Source of the DNA: Martinezella tropici
Lineage (GTDB): Bacteria; Pseudomonadota; Alphaproteobacteria; Rhizobiales; Rhizobiaceae
DNA: 64,000 bases
Direction: 5' to 3'
Assembly: GCA_000799755.1 (NCBI GenBank)
Contig: JUHI01000004.1
Span: 1 to 64,000, forward strand
Shown here: positions 26,277 through 34,325 of the stretch, piece after piece
How positions within the stretch are numbered: the stretch's first letter is position 1
Layout of the letters: each line of letters starts with the position of its first letter
Notes under the pieces: generated by a model
The model's input: only the letters and a program-made list of their open reading frames with translations
What the model was told of the DNA's origin: nothing
Databases searched by the model: none
Translations under genes and position numbers: made by a program

Positions 26277-26320
26277 GCAGTACAATTTTCGAGAACTGTT
26301 ATGGTTTGAAAGGCAGTACA
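26277..26320. promoter_or_regulatory. Direct repeat GCAGTACA, candidate MocR site
   Basis: GCAGTACA occurs at 26277-26284 and 26313-26320 in the same orientation, 36 bp apart; the second ends one base before the mocR start codon. MocR/GabR-type proteins bind widely spaced direct repeats, so this fits regulation of both divergent genes. Confidence 0.45.
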
Positions 26321-26321
26321 G

Positions 26322-27731
26322 ATGGATGATCTATCGTCACGGAGCGCAGGTGGGAGCACCCGCATCGAGGGGGTGATGACGGCGATTTCCGATCGCATCG
26401 CCAGTCGCAGCCTGATGCCGGGGGCGCGACTTCCTTCCGTGCGCGGCTTTGCCAAGGCGATGCAGGTGTCGGTTTCCACCGTCGTGGAGGCTTATGAGCG
26501 GCTTGCCGCCGAAGGCACGATCCGCTCGCGCCCGGGCTCGGGATTCTATGTATGCGGTTCGCTGCCACCGCTGTCACTGTCGGAAAGCGGTACGGCATCC
26601 GATCCCAATGTCGATCCGCTGTGGATCGCGCGGCAATCGCTCGAGATGGGCGATGACGTCCTTAAGCCCGGCTGCGGCTGGCTTCCGCCCTCCTGGCTAC
26701 CGCAGCCGGGATTGCGGCGCGCGCTGCGAACGCTGGCGCGAGGGGATATGGGCGTGCTTGCCAATTACGGAACGCCGCTCGGCCTGCCGCCACTGCGGCA
26801 GCTGCTGGCAAGACGCCTCGGCGATCATGGCATCACAGTGCGGCCGGACCAGATCATGCTGACGGAATCCGGAACGCATGCGATCGATCTTCTCTGCCGT
26901 TTCCTCGTCGAGCCCGGCGATACCGTGCTGGTCGACGATCCCTGCTATTTCAATTTCCATGCGCTCCTGCGTGCGCATCGCGTCAACGTCATCGGCGTGC
27001 CCTTCACGCCGACGGGGCCGGATATAGAGCTGTTCGGTGAGGCTCTCGAGCGGCACAAGCCGCGGCTCTACATCACCAATTCGGCGATCCACAATCCCAC
27101 AGGCGCCGTGCTCTCGCCTGTCACGGCGCATCGCCTGCTGAAATTGGCCGAGGCTTCCGGCCTGATCATCATCGAGGACGATATCTTCGCCGATTTCGAG
27201 CATGTGCCGGCGCCGCGTCTTGCCGCCTTTGATGGGCTCGACCGGGTGATCCATATCGGCAGTTTTTCCAAGACGCTATCGGCTTCGGTGCGCTGCGGCT
27301 TCATCGCTGCGAGACGAGACTGGATCGACGGGCTTGTCGATCTCAAGGTCGCAAGCAGTTTCAGCTCCGGGCAGTTGTCCGCCGAACTGGTCTATCTCAC
27401 CTTGAAGGATGGCAGTTACCGCAAGCATGTCGAGGCGCTGCGGCTGCGGCTCGCCAAGACCATGTCGGAGGTATCGGCGCGGCTGGAGGCGATCGGCATC
27501 GTGCCCTGGCTGAAGCCGCAGGCCGGGATGTTTCTCTGGTGCCGGCTACCGGAGGGGCTCAATGCCGCCGATGTCGCACGCGCCTGCGTCGCCGAGGGCA
27601 TCGTCCTCGCACCAGGCAATGTGTTCAGCCTTTCGGATGGCGCCGGACGCTTCATGCGGTTCAACGTTGCGCAATCGACCGATCCTCGCATCTTCGATGT
27701 GCTGGAAGCGTCCATGCGACGCCTGAAATAG
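26322..27731 (+). CDS. MocR-type regulator (GntR HTH fused to class I aminotransferase)
   Basis: 469 residues. N-terminal GntR winged helix (GVMTAISDRIASRSLMPGARLPSVRGFAKAMQVS, then VVEAYERLAAEGTIRSRPGSGFYV), then an aspartate-aminotransferase-like domain. The PLP-binding Lys is in HIGSFSKTLSASVRCGFI and the aspartate in ITNSAIHNPTGAVL with VEPGDTVLVDDPCYFN. The domain is complete and may act as a PLP sensor rather than an enzyme. ATG at 26322. Divergent from the EamA exporter it probably regulates. PdxR or GabR roles are alternatives. Confidence 0.93.
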   Translation: MDDLSSRSAGGSTRIEGVMTAISDRIASRSLMPGARLPSVRGFAKAMQVSVSTVVEAYERLAAEGTIRSRPGSGFYVCGSLPPLSLSESGTASDPNVDPLWIARQSLEMGDDVLKPGCGWLPPSWLPQPGLRRALRTLARGDMGVLANYGTPLGLPPLRQLLARRLGDHGITVRPDQIMLTESGTHAIDLLCRFLVEPGDTVLVDDPCYFNFHALLRAHRVNVIGVPFTPTGPDIELFGEALERHKPRLYITNSAIHNPTGAVLSPVTAHRLLKLAEASGLIIIEDDIFADFEHVPAPRLAAFDGLDRVIHIGSFSKTLSASVRCGFIAARRDWIDGLVDLKVASSFSSGQLSAELVYLTLKDGSYRKHVEALRLRLAKTMSEVSARLEAIGIVPWLKPQAGMFLWCRLPEGLNAADVARACVAEGIVLAPGNVFSLSDGAGRFMRFNVAQSTDPRIFDVLEASMRRLK

Positions 27732-27892
27732 CCGCTTTCATCGGTGGATTGCGTTCGGTTTTCGCCGTATTCGGAAGGGGCGGAAGGCCACCGCTCTTGC
27801 CAGATGGAAATGATCCGTCATAGCTTTGCCACATCGCCGCGCCAATTGCGGCCCACATCGGCTCAGAAATATTCGACTAAATGAGGTCGGTC

Positions 27893-28549
27893 GTGCGCGT
27901 TCTGCTTGTTGAAGACGACAATATCCTCGGATCATCGCTGAAAAAGGCGCTGGAAAAGCATGCCTATGGCGTCGACTGGATGCGCGATGGCGAATCCGGC
28001 CTCGAGGCTGCGGCGCATTCGCATTTCGCCGCGATCATCCTCGACATCAACCTGCCGCTGCTGAGCGGCATGGAGGTGCTGCGGCGCATCCGACAGCGCG
28101 GCAATTCCGTGCCGGTGCTTTTGCTGACGGCGATGGATTCCGTTCGGCAGAAGGTCGAAGGTCTCGATGAGGGTGCCGACGACTATCTGGTCAAGCCCTT
28201 CGATCTCGACGAATTGCTGGCGCGGCTGCGCGCACTCATCCGACGGCGCGACGGGCGAACCGAAAGCGTCATCCGCTGCGGCGAGGTGGAGGTCGACCCC
28301 TCCGCCATGGTGGCGCGCAAGGGCAGTGTGCAGGTGCATACCACGGCGAAGGAGTTCCATCTCTTGAAGCTGCTGATGGAGCGCAGCGGTCGATACGTGA
28401 CGAAGAACGATATCGAATATGCGCTCTACGATGCTGAAAACACCGTAGAGAGCAACACGATCGAAGTGACGATCTACAATCTGCGCAAGAAGCTCGGCAC
28501 CGATTTCATCAAGTCGATCCGCGGCGTCGGCTACATGATCGAGCGATGA
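27893..28549 (+). CDS. OmpR-family response regulator upstream of the lipid-type operon
   Basis: 218 residues. Receiver: VEDDN acidic pocket, AAIILDINLPLLSG with phospho-Asp, DDYLVKPFDLDELLARL with Lys. Winged helix ends with EVTIYNLRKKLGTDFIKSIRGVGYMIE. GTG at 27893 is favoured because GAGG lies 6 bases before it; ATG at 27881 has no ribosome site. The kinase gene overlaps its stop (ATGA). The four 11 bp repeats at 29944-29987 are probable target sites and lie in front of the nine-gene run, so this protein is the likely switch of that operon. Confidence 0.92.
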   Translation: MRVLLVEDDNILGSSLKKALEKHAYGVDWMRDGESGLEAAAHSHFAAIILDINLPLLSGMEVLRRIRQRGNSVPVLLLTAMDSVRQKVEGLDEGADDYLVKPFDLDELLARLRALIRRRDGRTESVIRCGEVEVDPSAMVARKGSVQVHTTAKEFHLLKLLMERSGRYVTKNDIEYALYDAENTVESNTIEVTIYNLRKKLGTDFIKSIRGVGYMIER

Positions 28550-29922
28550 ACAATTCCACGCTTACCAGGAAGCTATTTCTCCGTATTGCGCCAGTCGTCG
28601 TGGTGACCATCGTCGTGATCGCCGCCTTCGCCTTCAACAGCGCGACGCGGGAGATCAACAATATCTACGATGCCCAGCTCATCGACGATGCCAATGTCAT
28701 CTGGAGCCTGCTGCGCCGCCCACTGGAGAGGAATCCGGACCATGCGGCCAAGCAGATCGACGACATCGACTTCAATATGGACAATCAGCTGGCCTTCAAT
28801 GAAGACGCCGATGATTATGCCGACGCCCATATGTTTCGCGCCTGGGTCGATGGCAAGATCCGCTTCTACAGCAGCACGGCGTTCCTCTCCGATGTGCCGC
28901 AGCAGAGGGTCGGTTTCACCACCCTGACCTATGGCGGGGAGGAATGGCGCATCTATTCGCTGCCGATCCCGAGCACGAGCATCGTGATCGAGCTCGGCGA
29001 GAAGATCGCGCTTCGCGAAACGCTCGTTTCCAACATTCTCCTCAATCTCTTCTTCCCGCTGCTGATGCTGGTGCCCGTCATCGGCTTTCTGATCTGGCTC
29101 GGTATCAACAGCGGCCTGCGCACCATTCACGGGCTGGTGCGGCAGATCCGCACGCGATCGCCCGACGATCTCTCGGCCATTCCCGTCGAGGAGCTGCCGC
29201 GCGATCTGCTGCCGCTTGGCCGGTCGATCAACCAGCTGCTGGAAAAGCTCGCCCAGTCGCTGACGCTGGAGCGGCGCTTCTCAGACCTTGCGGCCCATCA
29301 GCTGCGCACGCCGCAGGCGAGCGTGAAGCTGCTTTTGCGGATGCTCGAACACAGCGACAGCGATCACGAGCGGCAGGCGATCATTTCCGATCTTGTCGCC
29401 AGCAACAACCGCACCATTCATCTGATCGAGCAGCTGCTGCGGCTCGCCAGGGTCAGCCACCACCCCCTCAATCTGACATCGGTGCCTCTCTATCACTGGA
29501 TGGCCTCGCTCATTGCCGAATTCGGCAACATCATCACCAGTCGGGAGCTTGACGTCGTGCTGGAAGGGGACGAGCCGATCGAGGTTACGACCGACGAGTC
29601 GCTGTTGCGCATGCTGGTCACCAACCTGCTCGACAATGCCATCAAATACACGCCAGCGGGCGGGGAGATCAAAATTTCCATCACCTCCGAGGATGGTTTT
29701 GGTTGCATTTCGATCAGCGACAGCGGCCCCGGCATTCCGCCGCATGAGCGGGAGGCGGTGTTCCAACGCTTCTATCGTCTCAATACGCTTCACACCGAAG
29801 GCGCAGGCCTCGGCCTCGCCATCGTCGCGGATACGGCGGACCGTCTCTCGGCGTCGGTCGACCTTTCGACCTCGCGCCTGGGTAGTGGTCTTCAAGTCGA
29901 TCTAAGATTGCCTTTGAGCTAA
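28546..29922 (+). CDS. Sensor histidine kinase partner of the 27893 regulator
   Basis: 458-residue membrane kinase. Helix 1 is at about 13-30 and helix 2 at about 166-187, with a 135-residue periplasmic sensor rich in Asp (DDIDFNMDNQ, NEDADDYADA), a composition seen in cation- or pH-sensing kinases. H-box FSDLAAHQLRTPQA, N-box LLDNAIKYTP, G1 ISDSGPGIPP, G2 GAGLGLAIV. Starts on the last bases of the regulator gene. The acidic sensor suggests detection of divalent or polycationic compounds (inference). Confidence 0.92.
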   Translation: MNNSTLTRKLFLRIAPVVVVTIVVIAAFAFNSATREINNIYDAQLIDDANVIWSLLRRPLERNPDHAAKQIDDIDFNMDNQLAFNEDADDYADAHMFRAWVDGKIRFYSSTAFLSDVPQQRVGFTTLTYGGEEWRIYSLPIPSTSIVIELGEKIALRETLVSNILLNLFFPLLMLVPVIGFLIWLGINSGLRTIHGLVRQIRTRSPDDLSAIPVEELPRDLLPLGRSINQLLEKLAQSLTLERRFSDLAAHQLRTPQASVKLLLRMLEHSDSDHERQAIISDLVASNNRTIHLIEQLLRLARVSHHPLNLTSVPLYHWMASLIAEFGNIITSRELDVVLEGDEPIEVTTDESLLRMLVTNLLDNAIKYTPAGGEIKISITSEDGFGCISISDSGPGIPPHEREAVFQRFYRLNTLHTEGAGLGLAIVADTADRLSASVDLSTSRLGSGLQVDLRLPLS

Positions 29923-29943
29923 AAATCAACGCCTCGTCGTTTT

Positions 29944-29987
29944 TCATTTTCAGATCATTTTCCGCTCATACCCGGCTCATCTGAGGT
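29944..29987. promoter_or_regulatory. Four 11 bp direct repeats headed TCAT: OmpR-type binding array
   Basis: TCATTTTCAGA, TCATTTTCCGC, TCATACCCGGC and TCATCTGAGGT start at 29944, 29955, 29966 and 29977, an exact 11 bp period. OmpR/PhoB-family dimers bind tandem half-sites with this spacing on one helix face. Array position, 39 bp before the first operon start codon at 30026 and just after the two-component genes, marks the operon promoter region. Confidence 0.65.
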
Positions 29988-30025
29988 TGTTAGACGCAAC
30001 TTAGGATAAGGCGAAAGGGTATTTC

Positions 30026-30709
30026 ATGCAGGTGTTTTGCGATTTTGATGGAACCATATCCATCGAAGACGCGACGGATATGGTGTTATCCCGTTTCGCT
30101 GGCTCAGAGTGGGAAAATATCGAGCAGCTGTGGAAGCAGGGGCTGATCGGCTCCGGCGAATGCATGCGCCGGCAGATCGCCCTCATCGAGGCAAACAGAG
30201 GCGAGCTTGACCGCTTTCTCGACACGCTGGCGATCGATCCCGGCTTCGAGGCTTTTCTGTCATTTTGCCGCCGTGGCGAATTGCCTGTCACGATCGTCAG
30301 CGATGGTGTGGACTATTTCATCCGCCGCATCCTTGCGCGCCATGGCATCGAGGGCCTGCCGATCGTCGCCAATGTGCTCACCTGCAGCGTCTCTCAGGGC
30401 CGCGAGTCCTATTCGCTGTTCCCACCCTTCACGGCAACCGGCTGCGTGTCCGGTGCCGGCGTCTGCAAATGCCGTGTCGTCGATAGCAATGACCTGCAGG
30501 TCTATGTCGGCGACGGGCGAAGCGACTTCTGCGTTTCCGACAAGGTCGACCTCGTTTTCGCGAAGGCCAAGCTCGTCGATTACTGCGAGGAAAACGGCAT
30601 TCCCTATGTCGGTTTCGAAGACTTTTCCGATCTGCTTCCAAAGATGGAAGCCGTTCTCCCGAGCGTCGAGCGACGCTCCCGTACGCTGCCGCATTTCAAG
30701 ACGGCGTAA
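30026..30709 (+). CDS. HAD-family phosphatase, MtnX/phosphoserine-phosphatase-like
   Basis: 227-residue cytoplasmic phosphatase and first gene of the run. Motif I CDFDGTIS with nucleophile Asp and acid Asp, motif II TIVSDG, motif IV VGDGRSDFCVSDKVD. The cap insertion and CSVSQGRESYSLFPPF resemble the MtnX family (2-hydroxy-3-keto-5-methylthiopentenyl-1-P phosphatase) but no other methionine-salvage gene is near. A CKC motif (GVCKCRVVD) is unusual and could bind metal. It probably dephosphorylates a small intermediate that the next gene transaminates. Confidence 0.85.
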   Translation: MQVFCDFDGTISIEDATDMVLSRFAGSEWENIEQLWKQGLIGSGECMRRQIALIEANRGELDRFLDTLAIDPGFEAFLSFCRRGELPVTIVSDGVDYFIRRILARHGIEGLPIVANVLTCSVSQGRESYSLFPPFTATGCVSGAGVCKCRVVDSNDLQVYVGDGRSDFCVSDKVDLVFAKAKLVDYCEENGIPYVGFEDFSDLLPKMEAVLPSVERRSRTLPHFKTA

Positions 30710-30729
30710 ACCAGACCGAGAGGCATTGA

Positions 30730-32148
30730 ATGAAAACGAATGCAGCCGAAGCCTTCAGCGGCGAGACCGAGTCCGTCCGCTCCGAAGAAGAATTGCGCGC
30801 GCTTGAGGAGATCTATTGCTCCCACGGCGATACGGTTCACTATACGGACAAGCCGAAGTTCTTCGAAGGATGCGAAGGCTCCTTCGTTTATGACAGCACC
30901 GGCACGCCGTTCCTCGATCTGCAGATGTGGTACTCCGCCGTCAATTTCGGCTACCGCAACGAGCGCCTGAACGCGGCCGCCCATCGCCAGCTCGACCAGC
31001 TGCCGCAGGTCGCTTCGCAATATCTGCATCGCGAGAAGGTCGAACTTGCGACGCTCATCGCCCAGGATGCCGAGCGCAAGTTCGGTCACAAGGGCCGCGT
31101 ACACTTCAACGTCGGCGGTTCGCAGGCGGTCGAGGATTCGCTGAAGCTCGTACGCAACTATACCGGCGGCAAGAGCCTGATGTTCGCCTTCGAGGGTGGC
31201 TACCACGGCCGCACGCTCGGCGCCTCGGCCATCACCTCGAGCTACCGCTATCGCCGCCGCTATGGCCATTTCGGCGATCGCGCTCAGTTTGTCGAGTTCC
31301 CCTATTACTTCCGCGGCCCGAAGGGCATGTCGAAGGAAGAATACGGTCATTATTGCGTCCAGAAGTTCGCCCGCCTGTTCGAGAGCGAATATAACGGCGT
31401 CTGGGACCCGAAGGCCGGCAAGTCCGAATATGCCGCCTTCTACATCGAGCCGATCCAGGGCACGGGCGGCTACGTCATCCCGCCGATGAACTTCTTCGTC
31501 GAACTGAAGAAGGTGCTCGACGATCACGGTATCCTGCTCGTCGTCGACGAAATCCAGATGGGCGTCTATCGTACCGGGAAGCTCTGGTCGATCGAGCACT
31601 TCGGCGTTTCGCCTGATGCGCTCGTCTTCGGCAAGGCGATCACCAACGGCCTCAACCCGCTTTCCGGCGTCTGGGCCCGCGAAGAGATGATCAACCCGAC
31701 CATCTTCCCGCCCGGCTCCACGCACTCGACCTTCGCCAGCAACCCGATGGGCACCGCTGTCGCGCTCGAAACGATGAAGATGCTGGAAGAGGAAGATTTC
31801 GGCGCCGCCGTCATGGAAAAGGGCGCACACTTCCTCGACGGGTTGAAGCAGCTGCAGAAGCGCCACGTCATCGTCGGCGAAGTCGACGGTCTCGGCCTCG
31901 CCCTGCGCATGGAAATCTGCAAGGATGACAGCTACACGCCGGACAAGGCGACGCTGGACTGGATGTGCGACGAAGGCATGAAGGGCGACCTTCAGGTGGG
32001 CGGAAAGACCTATGGTCTCGTGCTCGATGTCGGCGGCTACCACAAGAACGTCATCACCTTCGCACCGAACCTGCTCATCACCCGAGAAGAGATCGACCTG
32101 GCGCTCGCCCTGCTCGATCAGCTTCTGACGCGCGCTGCCCGGAGATAA
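30730..32148 (+). CDS. Class III PLP aminotransferase
   Basis: 472-residue fold-type I enzyme. PLP-phosphate contacts in NVGGSQAVEDSLKLVRNYTG, aromatic stacking in FEGGYHGRTLGASA, Asp in LLVVDEIQMGVYRTGKLW, and the Schiff-base Lys in PDALVFGKAITNGLNPLSG. Family members act on omega-amino groups (ornithine, diaminobutyrate, GABA, polyamines) or amino-alcohols. It lies 20 bp after the phosphatase and 4 bp before the ureohydrolase. Supply of an amine or aldehyde building block to this pathway is inferred. Confidence 0.9.
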   Translation: MKTNAAEAFSGETESVRSEEELRALEEIYCSHGDTVHYTDKPKFFEGCEGSFVYDSTGTPFLDLQMWYSAVNFGYRNERLNAAAHRQLDQLPQVASQYLHREKVELATLIAQDAERKFGHKGRVHFNVGGSQAVEDSLKLVRNYTGGKSLMFAFEGGYHGRTLGASAITSSYRYRRRYGHFGDRAQFVEFPYYFRGPKGMSKEEYGHYCVQKFARLFESEYNGVWDPKAGKSEYAAFYIEPIQGTGGYVIPPMNFFVELKKVLDDHGILLVVDEIQMGVYRTGKLWSIEHFGVSPDALVFGKAITNGLNPLSGVWAREEMINPTIFPPGSTHSTFASNPMGTAVALETMKMLEEEDFGAAVMEKGAHFLDGLKQLQKRHVIVGEVDGLGLALRMEICKDDSYTPDKATLDWMCDEGMKGDLQVGGKTYGLVLDVGGYHKNVITFAPNLLITREEIDLALALLDQLLTRAARR

Positions 32149-32152
32149 GGCC

Positions 32153-33106
32153 GTGCAACTGCTGCTTCTTCATCTTGATGATGCGTTGGAGTTGCAGCCC
32201 GACTTCGTGCGCGCGTGCAAATTTGCAGGCGCGCACCAGTATTTCGGCAAGAATGCCGGGCAGCAGGTTCGATTGTGGAGCAAACAGAGCGCCCTTGACG
32301 ACCTCAGCCGCGAGATCGTCAAGAACAGGCCGACGACGGGCAAGTCCCCGCAACTGTGTTTCATGGGGTCGGGCGATTTCCACCACATCACCGCCCTCCT
32401 GCTTGATGACGCGCTTGAACGCCAGTCCGGTGCGGCGACGCTGATCCATTTCGACAATCATCCGGATTGGGTCAAATTCGACGGCGGCATGCATTGCGGA
32501 TCCTGGGTCAATCGCGCCCTTGCCAACCCCAACATCCAGCGGGTCATTACCATCGGCGTCTGCAGCCATGATCTTCGCAGCCCGGAGCGCAAGGGCGCCA
32601 ATCTGCACTGGCTCGGCGACGGCAAGCTGGAACTCTACCCTTACGAACATCCGCCGAGCCGCGTACTGGCCGATTACGGCACTGGCGCCAGCTACCGGCA
32701 GGAAAAGGGTGCGCTGCACTGGAAGTCGATCGCCGAGATCGGCGAGGAAAATTTCATCGACCACATGCTGAGCCGCATTCGCACCGAGGCGGTCTATGTC
32801 ACGATCGACAAGGATGTGCTGGCCGCCGACGATGCCGTGACCAACTGGGATCAGGGCCGCATGCGGCTGCCTTATCTTCTGGCTCTGATCAGCGAAATCG
32901 GCAGCCGTCACCGCATCATCGGTGCGGATGTCATAGGAGATTATTCAACTCCGAGTTATGCTGGCAGCCTTCGGACGCAGTTCATGAAGCGTGCGGAGAT
33001 CTTCATCGATCAACCGCGCATGCGACAGGGCGTCGAAACGATGAGGAACATCAACAGCGCGGCCAATCACGCCCTGCTGGAGGTGTTGGCGGAGTATATG
33101 GAATGA
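32153..33106 (+). CDS. Ureohydrolase (arginase/agmatinase family), divergent
   Basis: 317-residue binuclear manganese hydrolase fold. Metal ligands are visible: GSGDFHHITALL (first His), LIHFDNHPDWVKFDG (D-x-H-x-x-D) and VYVTIDKDVLAAD (D-x-D). The usual DAHxD reads DNHPD, and the rest is divergent from arginases and agmatinases, so the substrate is open: agmatine-, guanidino- or formimino-type compounds, or an N-carbamoyl/acetyl amine. Start is GTG at 32153 after GGAGATAAGGCC. Its stop overlaps the next gene (ATGA). Confidence 0.85.
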   Translation: MQLLLLHLDDALELQPDFVRACKFAGAHQYFGKNAGQQVRLWSKQSALDDLSREIVKNRPTTGKSPQLCFMGSGDFHHITALLLDDALERQSGAATLIHFDNHPDWVKFDGGMHCGSWVNRALANPNIQRVITIGVCSHDLRSPERKGANLHWLGDGKLELYPYEHPPSRVLADYGTGASYRQEKGALHWKSIAEIGEENFIDHMLSRIRTEAVYVTIDKDVLAADDAVTNWDQGRMRLPYLLALISEIGSRHRIIGADVIGDYSTPSYAGSLRTQFMKRAEIFIDQPRMRQGVETMRNINSAANHALLEVLAEYME

Positions 33107-33456
33107 CCGGCAGCCTGACACTTCCCATGCTTGGGCTCATATTGTTCTGTGTGGTCGCGGAAACCGCCCGCGAGGTCTGCTTCAAGCAATCGGCCAGCCA
33201 GAACGCGCCGCTTTCGGCGCTGGCAAAACCGATCACCTGGCTCGGCATTCTGCTCTGGGCCGTTGAACTCTTTTCGTGGACGGCCGTTCTGGAGCACGTC
33301 CCACTGACCATCGCCTTCCCGCTGATGGCGCTCAGCTACGTTGTCATCGTGTTTGCCGGCGCCGTCATCTTCAAGGAAAACATCAACCTGCGCCATGCGA
33401 CGGGCGTCTTTCTCGTTACCGCCGGTGTGGTTTGCGTGGGAGTTACGGGATTATGA
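33103..33456 (+). CDS. SMR/EamA-type small membrane protein A (ArnE/ArnF-like half transporter)
   Basis: 117 residues, four membrane helices, with a Glu in the first helix region (VVAETAREVCFKQSAS), as in SMR proteins. The strings PLTIAFPLMALSYVVIVFAGAVIF and ATGVFLVTAGVVCVGVTG are those of short EamA/ArnE proteins. The pair ArnE-ArnF flips lipid-linked aminoarabinose; a second short protein of the same kind is encoded at 36259, so both may form a heterodimer moving a lipid-linked amine. Overlaps both neighbours by ATGA. Confidence 0.82.
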   Translation: MTGSLTLPMLGLILFCVVAETAREVCFKQSASQNAPLSALAKPITWLGILLWAVELFSWTAVLEHVPLTIAFPLMALSYVVIVFAGAVIFKENINLRHATGVFLVTAGVVCVGVTGL

Positions 33457-34325
33457 AAATCTTTGCGCACACCCGATGGGATCTGGCACCGGTTCTGGCT
33501 GCCGTCGCCCATCTTGCTTTCGACGTCTATCTGATCGTCGGCTTCGAAAGCCGGCCGCTGTGGCTCTCGGCCATTCTCGGCTGCCTTTACGCGGTATCGA
33601 TCTCCTGGAACATCAACAGCATATCGCACAATTTCATCCACACGCCCTATTTCAAGCCGCGCTGGATGAACTACGGCTTCAGCCTGCTGGAGTCGGTCGC
33701 GATCGGCTTCTCGCAGACCTATTATCACTGGGTGCATATGCGCCATCATTCCGGCAACAGCGACCGCCCCGACGAAAAGGGCGATACCATCGACCTGCTG
33801 TCGATCTATCGCCATGGCCGCGACGGCAAGCCGGAAAACGTCTGGTCCTATACGCTGCTGAGCTTCTTCCGCGACAGCATCGGCGACATCCACAAGGCGA
33901 TTGCCCGCAACCGTCCGTTCGATGCGGCCTGGGGGCGGTTCGAGCTCTATTTCTTCCTGGGTCTTGCGGCGCTCGCGCTGATCTACGACTGGAAGGCCGT
34001 GCTGTTCTTCGTGCCGTTCTATTATATCGGCAATTGCCTGTCGTCGCTGAACGGCTACTACGAGCATCTGAACGGCGATCCGGACGAACCGATCGCCTGG
34101 GGCGTTTCGAGCCATCAGCCCTTCTACAACTGGCTCTGGTTCGGCAACGGTTATCACGCGGAGCATCATTATCGTCCCCGCACCCACTGGACGAAGCTGC
34201 CGGCGCTGCACGAGCAGATCAAGGACGAGCAGGAAAAGAACGGTACGCATGTGATCAGCACCTGCCATGCGCTTGGCTTTATGGCCAAGGAAAACCGGCA
34301 GTCGGAGCTATCTCATGAGAGCTGA
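33453..34325 (+). CDS. Membrane fatty-acid desaturase / hydroxylase
   Basis: 290-residue di-iron membrane enzyme. All three His boxes are seen: SHNFIHT (HxxxH), HWVHMRHHSGN (HxxHH) and GYHAEHHYRPRTHW (HxxHH). Four or more membrane helices. It could desaturate or hydroxylate an acyl chain or another lipid. Starts on the previous stop (TTATGA). The C-terminus overlaps the next gene by 11 bp. Confidence 0.9.
   Translation: MKIFAHTRWDLAPVLAAVAHLAFDVYLIVGFESRPLWLSAILGCLYAVSISWNINSISHNFIHTPYFKPRWMNYGFSLLESVAIGFSQTYYHWVHMRHHSGNSDRPDEKGDTIDLLSIYRHGRDGKPENVWSYTLLSFFRDSIGDIHKAIARNRPFDAAWGRFELYFFLGLAALALIYDWKAVLFFVPFYYIGNCLSSLNGYYEHLNGDPDEPIAWGVSSHQPFYNWLWFGNGYHAEHHYRPRTHWTKLPALHEQIKDEQEKNGTHVISTCHALGFMAKENRQSELSHES

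Noticed and set aside
30604..32043. 479-codon minus-strand frame opposite the aminotransferase
   Set aside because: Antisense to a gene with all PLP-enzyme motifs; the translation is a typical artefact rich in Ala, Asp, Arg and His.
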